Position numbers and translations under genes: made by a program. Positions 38,889 to 50,879 of a stretch of DNA of 64,000 nt are shown here, piece after piece; within the stretch, counting starts at the first letter, position 1, and each line of letters starts with the position of its first letter. The stretch comes from Hevea brasiliensis (taxonomy: Eukaryota; Streptophyta; Magnoliopsida; Malpighiales; Euphorbiaceae): the NCBI RefSeq assembly GCF_030052815.1, contig NC_079505.1, positions 26,552,843 through 26,616,842 on the forward strand. The letters run 5' to 3'. Below the pieces are notes generated by a model. The model did not search any database. It was not told where the DNA came from and was given only the letters and a program-made list of their open reading frames with translations.

Positions 38889-41800
38889 TGTGACACCCCT
38901 TACCCGTGTACAGTATACCCGAGTAAGTAATGTCACACGGTGTACCGGCACACTCTAATATTCCTCAATTAATTTATATCATGCTTTTGCATATAATTTA
39001 TGAAATACAATTTATTTAAACCATTTATCAAAAGTATCATTCATTTAAGGTTCCGAAAATTTTAAAGAAAATCCGGCGGAGTACCGGCTAAAAATGGAGA
39101 AAACCGTTCTTCGGAAACTGTTAAAAACACTTCCAATATTTTTATTCCATCATCTCAAACTCCAATATCCAAAATCTCAACAATATTTCTCAATAGCAAA
39201 TTCTCAATAATCTTTTCATTTCACAAACATCCATTTCTCATATACAAGCGATAAATACATGCTCAAATTTTGCATTCATAGTCATAACTTTCATTATTTA
39301 CATGGACATCAAAATATATTACATGAGTTCAAATACATATGAAAAAGTAAAAATCTGCTACAAAATATCAAAATGACAAAATGACACCTAGTGCCCTACC
39401 AATGCAATCGCAGTAGTGAGGTGACACGGACATCGCGCAGAATCACAGGATGGACTCACCACACTGTGGTCTACTGGGCTCACGATCGGATCTCCAGACT
39501 CACGCGTGGCAAAAGCAACGCGCTAAGCAATAATGCTTAGTGGTGCAATAATAAAATAACAAGAAATAACAGATATAAATATGTATTGCATGTACATGTT
39601 TTATTTGTCATGTATTTGTATATCCATTCATTTATTTCTTCTACATTGCTCATTTTCATTCATTTGGTTGCCCAAGTAACCTACACTAGATGACTGGACT
39701 GGATAACGGGTAAACTGGCACTGGATATCTAGTACCTCGGGCTGTCACACCATCGGTCGCATATGCATCACCCGGTGTGCAATAGAACAGCTACCAAGCT
39801 GTAAATAATCTCAGGCACAAGGCCAAGTCTCAATGCAAAGTCAGAATGGCTAAAAGCCATGAAATCACAGAATGGTATTTTCGCCATGTGCAGTGCTGCT
39901 AACTGAACCCTATTGGCATGCCAAACTATCCAAACCAATCTTGTTAGGTATACTAGGGCATTTGAAACTTTTAAATTCTTCAATTTGTGAATTTCAAATT
40001 TTTGGTGTCACTATTCATCATTGGTCAACAAAAATGTTGACTTTTAGAATAAAAATGTGTACATTGACTTTGGCTCTCCCAACATACCACATTTGGTGTT
40101 TAAAACTTATTGGTATTAAGTGTTAATACCATTCCAAAGTGTAACTCAACACAAGCAGAATTTTCAGTTTTGGTGAGTCAACTTCACTGTTCCATTGGAC
40201 ACTGTTACTGTAGGAATTTGAAGAAATGTAAAACATGAAAGTTGTTCCTTATTTTGTCTAGTTGAATTTCCTTTTTTGAATCACTCCATTTGGAGTTTTG
40301 TAGCTCTAGATATGGTCCAAAGACCCAAGCTGGCCGAATGTGCATTCTGCAGAAAATTACCATATCTACAGTGCATGAACAGTAACTAGAGTCACTTGGT
40401 TGGATGGGTTCTGGCCATAATTTGGGGTAGGTTCCTTCATGAAAGTTGTTTTTCTATGTCTTAACTTGTTGCTGTAAAAATTTCAGGTCAATTGACCAAA
40501 TCTACAGTGAGTTATGGCCAAATGAACAGTTACTGTTCATTTGGCCAATTCTGCAGAATCAGTTTCAGGGTTCCGGATTGGGACCAAGTTTTGGTCCTCT
40601 TGCTTTGGTCTTTTGGGCATGATTTCTTCAGCAAAAATGTGCCATTATAAGCCTAGTTTCATGTCCAATTGGCCAAACTTCAATTGGACTAACACAGCCC
40701 AAGTTATGGCAGTGCAAAGGGACTGAATTTTCAGTCCCTATGCTGCTGTCCTAGGGCAGTTTATACCTTGACTTTGCCATACCATTTTTCAGTCCAAATT
40801 GTATTCAACATACCTCAAATGGTCATTTATTGACCATTAGATTGTTCTTTAATAGTTTAGTAAGTCAAGTCAATTTTTCATGCCTCAAAACCCTAATATC
40901 CAATGCAATTTACCCATAAACCTCAACTAGCACCCTAGTTCAACATCTATATAGGTATATAGCTTAAACATAACCTCCAATTCATGCTAAGTCCATTAAA
41001 AACATCCACAACCATTCCTCTATTAGGGCTGCCGAAATTCAAGTGTTCATACCCATAGGTTTTTTTTGTTCATTTAAACTACAAATCTTACTAAGTTCAA
41101 GTCCAAAATCATGGAAATAAAGAGTTTAATGGGTATAAGTGCACTAACCTTGTTTGGGCAGAATTTCCAAAGCCATAAACTCCAATTTCTTTCTCCTTCT
41201 TGGCTGCCAAGAGCTTCTCCAAGTGATATGGTTAAGGTTTAATGAAAGGGGTTAGGGTTTAGTGGTGGAAACAAAGGAGAAATGGAGCTTTTGATGGCAC
41301 ATCAATGGAGGGAGAAGAAGAAGAATTTTCGGTTGGTGAAAGGGGAGAGGGATGGCTACTGCATTTTGTGTTATTTTGGTCTTTATTTGCCATTTTATTT
41401 GTTAGTCAATGGATGGTTAAATTTTGATTGGTCAAACTTTTCTTAATGACATCACCATGATGTCATAATTAAGCTTTTTCTTCATTTTCTTTCCTTTCCT
41501 CCACTACTCATTTTCAATTTGATTTCTAGTAATGTTTATTCATATTTTATGTCATATTAATTATTTACTCAACTGGACAAGTCGGCCAAAAATCACCTCG
41601 GAAGGCGAAATGACCAAAATGCCCTCCGTTTGGCTTAACGGGTCAAAATTGTCTGTACCGATTGAAAAATTTTTCTAGGTATTTTCTTGGCATCTAATGC
41701 CATGGGAACCTCAATTACCCTTCTCTGGAGTCCCAAAAATTATTTTATAATTTTTCCCTGTCTAGGGCTCCTCGTTGCAGAACCAACTTCCCTCCTGCTA

Positions 41801-42000
41801 CCCATCGCTTGGGCACCTACTGCTTTTGCTTGGTTGTATTTTATTTCTAAAATTTTTACTAAGTGTTTCTTATTAATATTTGAGTTAATTATGGTTCCTG
41901 ACTTTAGTTTAAATATTTTTTTGGACGTTCTAGCTGTCCGGACCGACACCGGTCACCGGAACAGTAGGATGTACGGAGTTGGTACAGGGAGGGTGTTACA
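38889..42000 (-). repeat. 3' LTR of young gypsy element (left)
   Basis: 3112 bp, TGTGACACCCC to GGGTGTTACA on the plus strand. It contains a TGACATCA/TGATGTCA pair (41447-41465) with a CCAAT box (ATTGG at 41427-41431). Differences near 41755-41835 versus the partner LTR are the clustered type. No gene is present. Confidence 0.95.
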
Positions 42001-42001
42001 A

Positions 42002-42013
42002 CTCTTCCCCTCT
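42002..42013 (-). promoter_or_regulatory. Polypurine tract of young gypsy element
   Basis: Minus-strand AGAGGGGAAGAG, one base before the 3' LTR. Confidence 0.85.
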
Positions 42014-42023
42014 AATTTAAATT

Positions 42024-42766
42024 TCATCCTCGAAATTTACCTGATGCAAACAGTTGAGGGAACTGTTGCCTCATCGTTTCTTCACTTTCCCAAGTTGCCT
42101 CCTCGGTGTTGTGGTGCCTCCAAAGCACTTTCTCCAATGGAATTTGCTTATTTCTCAACTCTTTCACTTCCCGAGCCAAGATCCGTAGAGGTTCTTCTTC
42201 GTATGTCAAATCCGGCTGTATTTCAATTTCTTCTCTGGAGATGACATGTGAACGATCTGAGCGGTATCTTCTGAGCATGGATACGTGGAACACATTGTGG
42301 ATCTTGTCCAGCTCTGGTGGTAAAGCTAGCCTATAGGCCACTGGACCCACACGTTCAATGACTTCATATGGGCCAATGAACCTAGGGCTTAACTTACCTT
42401 TTCTTCCAAACCTCAACACTTTACTCCATGGTGACACCTTAAGGAACACTTTGTCGCCAACCCCATATTCTATTTCTTTCCTCTTCAGGTCGGCATAAGA
42501 TTTACATGCATCGAGGCAACCTTCAAGTTGGCTTTGATTGATTTTATCTTCTCCTCACTGTTTCACTGTGTCAGCCCTACCGATTTATCTTCGCCTAATT
42601 CAGTCCAAAGACACCGAGTTCTACATTTTCTTCCATACGATTACTTCATACGGGCCATTTGGATACTAGCTTGGTAGCTATTGTTGTATGCAAATTCGCG
42701 ATGGGAGGTATCTATCCCAACTTCCTCAAACTCAATGACACAACTCCTCAGCATATCCTCAAGGAC
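42024..42766 (-). pseudogene. pol: Young gypsy integrase C-terminal part and chromodomain-like tail
   Basis: An open block at 42449-42024 holds [19 protein letters not shown] (GPY/F-type module), [15 protein letters not shown], and at the end [17 protein letters not shown], the shape of a chromodomain-like tail that in chromoviruses steers integration to chromatin. The 42450-42766 part aligns with 60494-60835 of the level-0 element but has several frame breaks, mostly where CAG or CTG would be expected. It begins at the intron's 3' end. Confidence 0.85.
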
Positions 42767-42842
42767 CTGACATATATTTCATGTTATTGTTATCATTTTT
42801 AGTTCAATATTTGTATCAATTTCATTGGTTTCAATTATTTAC
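42767..42842 (-). other. Probable spliceosomal intron in integrase, young gypsy element
   Basis: 76 bp, AT-rich, beginning GTAAAT and ending TGTCAG on the minus strand, placed after SERVIQ and before VLEDML. An ACTAAAA branch-like motif lies inside. It sits at the same position as the 77 bp segment at 60416-60492 in the other element and shares the AATGATAA-AAT-ACATGA block. Read through, it gives a TGA at its fourth codon. Confidence 0.75.
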
Positions 42843-43965
42843 CTGGATTACTCTTTCAGATTACCCATCCGTCTGAGGATGGAAAGCTGTGCTGAAATGG
42901 AGTTGTGTACCCAAGGATTCATGCAACTTCTTCCAAAATCTCGATGTAAACCTTGGGTCTCGATCAGATATGATGGAAAGTGGGATTCCATGCGATCTAA
43001 CTATCTCACCGATATACAATTCGCTAACCTCTCTAGTGAGTAGTCACCCTAATCGCGTAAAGTGTTCTGACTTTGTCAATCTATCAACTATCACCCATGC
43101 TGCATCATGCTTCTTCCAGGTGAGAGGTAGGCCACTTACAAAATCCATGGTGACCCGATCCCATTTCCATTCAGGTATGTGTATAGGCTGTAGCAAACCC
43201 GATGGAACTTGATGTTCTGCCTTGACTTGCTGACATGTCAAGCATTTAGTCACATAGTCAGCTATGTCCCTCTTCATACTGTGCCACCAATATCAAGCTT
43301 GGATCATGATACATCTTTGTACTTCCTGGGTGCATAGCATATACACTGGTGTGTGCCTCTTTTAGAATGCTAGCCTTTAATTCCCCATCATCTGGTACAC
43401 ACAGTCTTCCTTTGTAATACAAACACCCATCTGCTTTCACCTCATAGTCAGTTGCTTTTCCCTCTGAGATTTTGCTTATAATAGCCATTAACTTTTCATC
43501 TGCCTTTTGCCCATCTAAAATTTGCTGTAGCAGATTTGGCCTCACTTGCAACTCAGCCAAAATAGCTCCATCTCGAACCAAAGATAGACGGGCATTCAAT
43601 GATCTCAAGGCTGTCATGGATTTTCTGCTCAAAGCATCAGCAACTACATTTGCCTTCCCAGGATGGTAGTCAATTACACAATCATAATCCTTCAGGAACT
43701 CAATCCATCGCCTCTGTCTAAGGTTGAGCTCCCTCTGAGTTGGCAAATATTTTAGACTCTTGTGGTCTGTGTAAATGTAGCACTTTTCACCATACAAGTA
43801 ATGCCTCCATATCTTCAGTGCGAAGATAATTGCTGCAAGCTCTAGATCATGGGTAGGGTAGTTCTGTTCATGTGGCCTCAACTGCCTGGAGGCATAGGCG
43901 ACCACCTTCCCCTCTTGCATCAATACACACCCTAACCCATTATGAGAGGCATCACCAGAGACCAC
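42843..43965 (-). pseudogene. pol: Young gypsy RNase H and integrase N-terminal and core parts
   Basis: The block 43965-43258 carries RNase H ([52 protein letters not shown]) and the start of integrase ([12 protein letters not shown]). After a frame change near 43300, 43277-43044 has the HHCC finger end [11 protein letters not shown] and [13 protein letters not shown] (first Asp). A further stretch reads IISDRDPRF (second Asp) and TDG-stop-SERVIQ with the catalytic Glu, right at the intron. The stop (TAA) replaces the Gln codon normally seen there. Confidence 0.9.
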
Positions 43966-44900
43966 AAAGTCCTTTCACGACACCGGTGCAGCACACCGGT
44001 GCCTCTGTCAACATAGCCTTCAACCTCTCAAAACTGGTCTGACATTTGTCATTCCAGTCAAATCTGACATTCTTGTGTAACAACTTGGTCATTGGAGCAG
44101 CTATTAGGGAAAATCCCTTCACAAATCTTCTGTAATACCCAGCTAGCCCCAAGAAGCTTCGGACCTCGCTTGTGTTTCGGAGGCTTCCATTCCATCACTT
44201 CTATTTTCTTGGGATCCACCTAATCCCATCGGTGACACTATGTGTCCAAGGAATGCAATCTCATTCAAAAGTCACACTTGGACAACTTAGCATACAACTT
44301 CTTTTCTCTCGTGTGCGAACAATCCTCAAATGTTCATCATGTTCTTCCCGGTCTTGGAATACACCTTAATATCATCAATAAAGTCCACTACGATCCGATC
44401 TAATTGTGGGTGGAAGATACGGTTCATAAGGTACATGAAAGCAGCTGGTGCTTTTGTTAGGCCTAAGGGAATCACCGAAACTCATAATGCCCATACGGGT
44501 CTGAATGCGCCTTGGGCACATCTATATCTTTCACCCTCAATCGATGATACCGATTCGAGATCAATCTTAGAAAATACTCCTACTCCCTTCAACCGATCAA
44601 ACAGATCATCAATTCTAGGCAACGGATATTTGTTCTTCATCACTTTATTCAAGCCAGAATCAATGCATAGCCTCAAAGTCCCATCCTTCTTTTTCACAAA
44701 CAGACCGGAGCTCCCCATGGTGACACATCTGGGCGTATGAACCCTTATCAAGCAACTCTTGCAACCGAGTTTTCAACTCCCTCAATTCGATGGGTGCCAT
44801 CCTATAAGGAGCAATGGAAATGGGTGTCATCTGCAGTTGTCTCAATAGCAAATTCGACTTCCTTTCGTGGCAAACCAGTGCAACTCTTCAGAAATACTGG
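43952..44900 (-). pseudogene. pol: Young gypsy reverse transcriptase, heavily frameshifted
   Basis: Motifs in order, in different frames: [22 protein letters not shown] (about 44790-44820), [45 protein letters not shown] (FIDD at about 44360-44375) and [19 protein letters not shown] (44152 on). At least five frame changes in under 900 bp contrast with the clean RNase H block next door. Confidence 0.85.
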
Positions 44901-45599
44901 GAAGTCTCTCACCGTGGGTATGTCACTCAAGTTTGGCTTAGCACGCCTAGTATCCACCACATGTGCTAGGTAGGCTTCACGACCTTTTCTCATCATTCTT
45001 CTTACAATCGTGGTGAGATGACATTGACGTAAAATCTGTCCTTTCACCCACAACTGTAATTTCATTACCCTTAGGGGTTTTCAAAGAAATTCTCTTCAAT
45101 TTGCAATCAACTATTGCCTGATGACGTGACAACTAGTCCATTCCCAAAATCACGTCAAACTCATGGAAAGGCAACTCAATCAAGTCTGCCAAGAATTCAT
45201 ACCCTGAATCCTTAAAGGGCAACCCTTGTATACCTTGTTCACTACCACATCGTGACCCAATGGATTAGTGACCGTAATGTCTTGGTCACTCTCCCTATCG
45301 CATCCCCTTTATACGGGTAGGTTGATGCAACTGTAGGAATGACTGGATCCTGGATCCACCAATGCATGCACAGGTGTAGTGTAGAGGAAGAACGTACCCC
45401 TGATGATGTCCGGGGCATCTTGCTCCTCCTGAGCTGTCAAGGCATAATTTCGGCAGTGGTGCGTTATCCGCCTCTCTGGCCGCTCAGATGCGCCTCGAGA
45501 TGGTCCCACGGCCGGATTTACGGCACCTTCTACCCCTTAGTGGTGCAGAGCAGTGTCATGCTTGTGTTGGAGCAAATGTAGTAGTTCTCGTGGGCAGTT
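44901..45599 (-). pseudogene. pol: Young gypsy protease region
   Basis: 45509-45309 carries DIIRGTFFLYTTPVHALVDPGSSHSYS, in which DPGSSHS takes the place of the usual DTG/DSG triad, as in some plant chromoviruses. The stretch 45065-44802 continues toward RT with ETTADDTHFHCSL at its end. Frame breaks occur between the blocks. Confidence 0.75.
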
Positions 45600-46652
45600 C
45601 TTCAAGCGATGCTCATGACCCACACCTCAAGCAGGCACCAGTCACTCTCCAACACTCCCCCTTATGCCATTTCTGACAGTGTGGACATGCAGAAGATGTT
45701 GGGGCTGGTCCCCTGAACCCCATCCCTGGAGAGCTGCCCACATAAGGTGTGGACTGACCTCTCCTAGGGGTGAACTGTGGCCTGGGCCCCTGAGACTGAC
45801 CCTGACCATGTGGCTGAGCTGAACTCTGTGCAGGAGGACCCTTAAACTTCTTCCCAAATCCAGGAGCGGAACTAGATTGACCTGGTCCCCTCTTCTGCTG
45901 TCTATCCCTTCTGGTCTGCTCACTAATTCTTACTTTTTCCACCTTTATTGCAGCTTCCACTAACTTGGTAAATTCTGTGATTCCCAAGGCAGTGAGCTGG
46001 ATCTTGATGTTATCATTTAGTCCCTCTTCAAATCTCTTGCATCTTTCAGCTTCATTAGGGACTATCTCCCTTCCATAACGACTCAATCGGACAAATTCCT
46101 TCTCATATTCAACATCGACAACCTGTCTCGCCTCAAGTTAATAAACTCTCTTCTTCTCTCTTCCGTATACAAGATCTACATATTTCTTCTTGAATTCGAG
46201 AGGAAGAAGTCCTGTGTTCTGACTTCCGCTGCACTTCACTGGACACGGTGTCCCACCACTCATAAGCATCGTCTTGCAGTAAAGAGATGGCAGCTTCCAG
46301 GTTTTGCTCTGGAGTGCAGTGGAGTTGTTTTAGTACTCTGCCTGTTCTGTTCAACCAATTCTCGGCTACAACAGAGTCATCTTCTCTCTTGCCATAGAAG
46401 TCCACAGCTCCAAACTTCCTTAGTCTTTCCAGGTGTGATTTCTGCTGTGGAGCTGGTGGTGGTGGTGGTGGTGCTGGCATTACCTCGGCCATTTGTCTAA
46501 AGAAGTCGGCCATTTCTTTGAAACATGGCTGTGGAGGCCGAGGTGCTCTGCTTGAGCCGACGGAGCGCATTCTCTCATGCCCCGCCTCACCGCTGCAGTG
46601 GAGCATGACTCTCCACTTCCTCCTCAACGGCTCTCTGAGATGAAGGATCCAT
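45600..46652 (-). pseudogene. gag: Young gypsy gag with zinc knuckle region
   Basis: The start ATG at 46652 (MDPSSQ, then EEEVESHAP) matches the level-0 gag start; it soon leaves frame. The frame ending at 46133 has FKEMADFFRQMAEVM, a Pro run, KFGAVDFYGKREDD and DDAYEWWDTV. Another frame (46086-45613) has RCKRFEEGLNDNIK and a Gln/Gly/Pro-rich tail, then CPHCQKWHKGEC and CLRCGS, the start of the second knuckle. Confidence 0.85.
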
Positions 46653-46760
46653 ATCCTATTCAAAATAAGAAGGATAAACAGATCTGCGTTAGTGTCACCT
46701 CGACTCTTACAAATGCAATGCATGGTATGGACTCAATCTAGGCCCAGAAACGCCTAAACC

Positions 46761-46774
46761 GTGCTCTGATACCA
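46761..46774 (-). promoter_or_regulatory. Primer binding site of young gypsy element
   Basis: Minus-strand TGGTATCAGAGCAC, a perfect initiator Met-tRNA site, five bases from the 5' LTR. Confidence 0.93.
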
Positions 46775-46779
46775 CTAAA

Positions 46780-49700
46780 TGTGACACCCCTTACCCGTGT
46801 ACAGTATACCCGAGTAAGTAATGCCACACGGTGTACCGGCACACTCTAATATTCCTCAATTAATTTATATCATGCTTTTGCATATAATTTATGAAATACA
46901 ATTTATTTAAACCATTTATCAAAAGTATCATTCATTTAAGGTTTCGAAAATTTTAAAGAAAATCCGGCGGAGTACCGGCTAAAAATGGAGAAAACCGTTC
47001 TTCTAACTCGTTAAAAACACTTCCAATATTTTTATTCCATCATCTCAAACTCCAATATCCAAAATCTCAACAATATTTCTCAATAGCAAATTCTCAATAA
47101 TCTTTTCATTTCACAAACATCCATTTCTCATATACAAGTGATAAATACATGCTCAAATTTTGCATTCATAGTCATAACTTTCATTATTTACATGGACATC
47201 AAAATATATTACATGAGTTCAAATACATATGAAAAAGTAAAAATCATACAAAATATCAAAATGACAAAATGACACCTAGTGCCCTACCAATGCAATCGCA
47301 GTAATGAGGTGACATGGACATCTGCAGAATCGGGATGGACTCACCCGATCGTGGTCTACGGGCTCACGATCAGATCTCCAGTACTACGCTGGCGTGGCAA
47401 GCAACGCACTAAGCAATAATGCTTAGTGGTGCAATAATAAAATAACAAGAAATAACATATATAAATATGTATTGCATATACATGTTTTGTTTGTCATGTA
47501 TTTGTATATCCATTCATTTATTTCTTCTACATTGCTCATTTTCATTCATTTGGTTTCCCAAGTAACCTACACTAGACGATCGATGGATAACGGGTAACCG
47601 CACCGTATCTAGTACCTCGCCGTCACACCATCGGTCGCATATGCATCACCCGGCAGGCAATGTAACTACCAAGTCAGTAAATAATCTCGTGCACAAGGCC
47701 AAGTCTCAATGCAAAGTCGAATGGCTAAAAGACATGAAATCACGAATGGCATTTTCGCCATGTGCGATCGCTAATCGAACCCTATTGGCATGCCAAACTA
47801 TCCAAACCAATCTTGTTAGGTATACTAGGGCATTTGAAACTTTTAAATTCTTCAATTTGTGAATTTCAAATTTTTGGTGTCACTATTCATCATTGGTCAA
47901 CAAAAATGTTGACTTTTAGAATAAAAATGTGTACATTGACTTTGGCACTCCCAACATACCACATTTGGTGTTTAAAACTTGTTGGCATTAAGTGTTAATA
48001 CCATTCCAAAGTATAACTCAACACAAGCAGAATTTTCAGTTTTGGTGAGTCAACTTCACTATTCCATTGGACACTGTTACTGTAGGAATTTGAAGAAATG
48101 TAAAACATGAAAGTTGTTCCTTATTTTGTCTAGTTGAATTTCCTTTTTTGAATCACTCTATTTGGAGTTTTGTAGCTCTAGATGTGGCCTAAAGACCCAA
48201 GCTGGCCGAATGTGCATTCTGCAGAAAATTACCATATCTACAGTGCATGAACAGTAACTAGAGTCACTTGGTTGGATGGGTTCTGGCCATAATTTGGGGT
48301 AGGTTCCTTCATGAAAGTTGTTTGTCTATGTCTTAACTTGTTGCTGTAAAATTTCAAGTCAATTGACCAAATCTACAGTGAGTTATGGCCAAATGAGCGA
48401 TCGCTCATTTGGCCAATTCTGAGAATCAGTTTGGGTTCGGATTGGGAGCAAGTTTTGGTCCTCTTGCTTTGGTCTTTTGGGCATGGTTTCTTCAGCAAAA
48501 ATGTGCCATTATAAGCCTAGTTTCATGTCCAATTGGCCAAACTTCAATTGGACTAACACAGCCCAAGTTATGGCAGTGCAAAGGGACTGAATTTTCAGTC
48601 CTATCTTTCGCCCTAGGGCGCTTTATACCTTGACTTTGCCATACCATTTTTCAGTCCAAATTGTATTCAACATACCTCAAATGGTCACTTATTGACCATT
48701 AGATTGTTCTTTAACAGTTTAGTAAGTCAATTCAATTTTTCATGCCTCAAAACCCTAATATCCAATGCAATTTACCCATAAACCTCAACTAGCACCCTAG
48801 TTCAACATCTATATAGGTATATAGCTTAAACATAACCTCCAATTCATGCTAAGTCCATTAAAAACATCCAAAACCATTCCTCTATTAGGGCTGCCAAAAT
48901 TCAAGTGTTCATACCCATAGGTTTTTTTTGTTCATTTAAACTACAAATCTTTCTAAGTTCAAGTCCAAAATCATGGAAATAAAGAGTTTAATGGGTATAA
49001 GTGCACTAACCTTGTTTGGGCAGAATTTCCAAAGCCCTAAACTCCAATTTCTTTCTCCTTCTTGGCTGCCAAGAGCTTCTCCAAGTGATATGGTCAAGGT
49101 TTAATGAAAGGGGTTAGGGTTTAGTGGTGGAAATAAAGGAGAAATGGAGCTTTTGATGGCACATCAATGGAGGGAGAAGAAGAAGAAGAATTTTCGGCTG
49201 GTGAAAGGGGAGAGGGATGGCTGCTGCATTTTGTGTTATTTTGGTCTTTATTTGCCTTTTTATTTGTTAGTCAATGGATGGTTAAATTTTGATTGGTCAA
49301 ACTTTTCTTAATGTCATCACCATGATGTCATAATTAAGCTTTTTCTTCATTTTCTTTCCTTTCCTCCACTACTCATTTTCAATTTGATTTCTAGTAATGT
49401 TTATTCATATTTTATGTCATATTAATTATTTACTCAACTGGACAAGTCGGCCAAAAATCACCTCGGAAGGCGAAATGACCAAAATGCCCTCCGTTTGGCT
49501 TAACGGGTCAAAATCGTCTGTACCGATTGAAAAATTTTTCTAGGTATTTTCTTGGCATTCTAATGCCATGGGAACCTCAATTACCCTTCTCTGGAGTCCC
49601 AAAAATTATTTTATAATTTTTCCCCCGAGTCTAGAGCTCCTCATTGCGAGAACCGCAACTTCCCTCCGGTTACCCATCGCTTGGGCACCGTCTCGTTTTG

Positions 49701-49872
49701 CTTGGTTGTATTTTATTTATAAAATTTTTACTAAGTGTTTCTTATTAATATTTGAGTTAATTATGGTTCCTGACTTTAGTTTAAATATTTTTCCGGACGT
49801 TCTAGCTGTCCGGACCGACACCGGTCACCGGAACAGTAGGATGTACGGAGTTGGTACAGGGAGGGTGTTACA
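46780..49872 (-). repeat. 5' LTR of young gypsy element (right)
   Basis: 3093 bp, the partner of 38889-42000. Long stretches are identical. Differences cluster at 47005-47012, 47243-47250, 47320-47405, 47575-47625, 47655-47775, 48395-48435 and 48600-48625, most replacing CAG or CTG with CG-like strings. The inverted TG(A/T)CATCA/TGATGTCA pair is at 49312-49330. Confidence 0.95.
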
Positions 49873-49877
49873 TAGTA

Positions 49878-50658
49878 TTTGAGAGGTTTTGGATCTTCTA
49901 GCAGAAAAAGTCTGAGGTTGGTTTGTGATAATTCTCCAAAACTGAGTAGCATTCCAAATACCTTTGTTTGCTACCTCTACCCCTGTATATGGTACCCTAA
50001 ATAGTCCATCAATTGCAAATCCAAAAATGCTATGAAATTGGTCCAATGATAACTCTCTATTTTGCCCCAAACATCTAAATTTCATAATTGGCTTATAATC
50101 TATGTCATGCAATTTCAGGGTAGTAGAAAATGAGGAAATAAATTCCAAAACTAGAGCTAGATAAACTATTTCCTGCTTATGCACAAATTCCATCCAACCT
50201 AAACCATCAAGGTATGTAACCACATTATCAAATAAACCAAGTGATTGGAGAGAATCTGCAGAAATATACCTAGTGGGTTGCACCCTCCTTTCCTTAAGTC
50301 TCTTAAAGGCTGCCTTGTGAGTTGCATCAGGAAGGGGCCAAGGTAGTTTTGATACCTGTGATGCTGCTGACATTTGCTTTTTGCTGGAAGAGGGTGATTT
50401 GGCTTGTGTGGAGGCTGAAGTTTTGGGGTTTTTGGGTGGAGGCTCTGACAGTGGGGTGGTGGGTGGTTCTTTGCGTTTTGAGAGAGGAGGTGCAGAAGCC
50501 ATGGGTCGGGTGGATTTCGACCTGATTTTTCTCTTATACGTGGCTGTGGGAGGTGGTGGAGGGGTTTCTTGTGGAGGGGAATCGGGGTTAGGAGGCCGCA
50601 TTGCCAAGGGCGAGACTTGGAGAGGGGAGGTTTGAGGGGAATGAGGAGGCGATTCCAT
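49878..50658 (-). pseudogene. Athila extra ORF (env-position), N-terminal part
   Basis: I place the start at the ATG at 50658 (MESPPHSPQTSPLQ); an open frame continues upstream to 50916 but runs into the repeat array. A Pro/Ser/Lys-rich first third is followed by RYISADSLQSLGLFDNV, DIDYKPIMKFRCLGQ and FHSIFGFAIDGLFRVP, resembling the Pfam family 'putative plant transposon protein'. The young gypsy element cuts it at 49878; it resumes at 38888. The position after pol is where Athila elements carry an env-like ORF, but I see no signal peptide or membrane segment. Function unknown. Confidence 0.78.
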
Positions 50659-50879
50659 TGGGTGTCGATGGTGAGAATGGAGGAGTTGAGGGAGAAAATA
50701 AAGGATGCAGAGGGAAGCTAGGGCAAAGGCGGCGGAAAGATGAGTGGAGAGGGAGAAGAGGGGTAATGCCGGGAGAAATGGAAGTGGAGGGACAGTGGTG
50801 AACAGAAAAGACGGGAAGTGGAGGTGGGAAAAATAGTTGCCGAAAAGAAATTTTGATTTGAACAGGATTTGTGTAAAAC

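Larger units (their letters stand above)
38889..49872 (-). mobile_element. Young Ty3/gypsy chromovirus-type element, complete structure; TSD TAGTA
   Basis: 10,984 bp with LTRs 38889-42000 and 46780-49872, a perfect Met-tRNA primer site, a purine tract, and gag-protease-RT-RNase H-integrase-chromodomain-like coding on the minus strand. TAGTA flanks it at 38884-38888 and 49873-49877. The LTRs are almost identical apart from clustered differences at CAG, CTG and CG. The coding region has many frameshifts, yet long blocks (43965-43258, 42449-42024) are clean. It may therefore be a recent insertion with sequence errors rather than an old relic. Confidence 0.94.

Noticed and set aside
41687..42244. 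A 185-codon plus-strand frame
   Set aside because: It crosses the LTR border at 42000 into the antisense of the integrase tail, so it is a shadow.
38069..50658. A viral envelope gene
   Set aside because: Only the position after pol suggests it; no signal peptide, membrane segment or cleavage site is visible.
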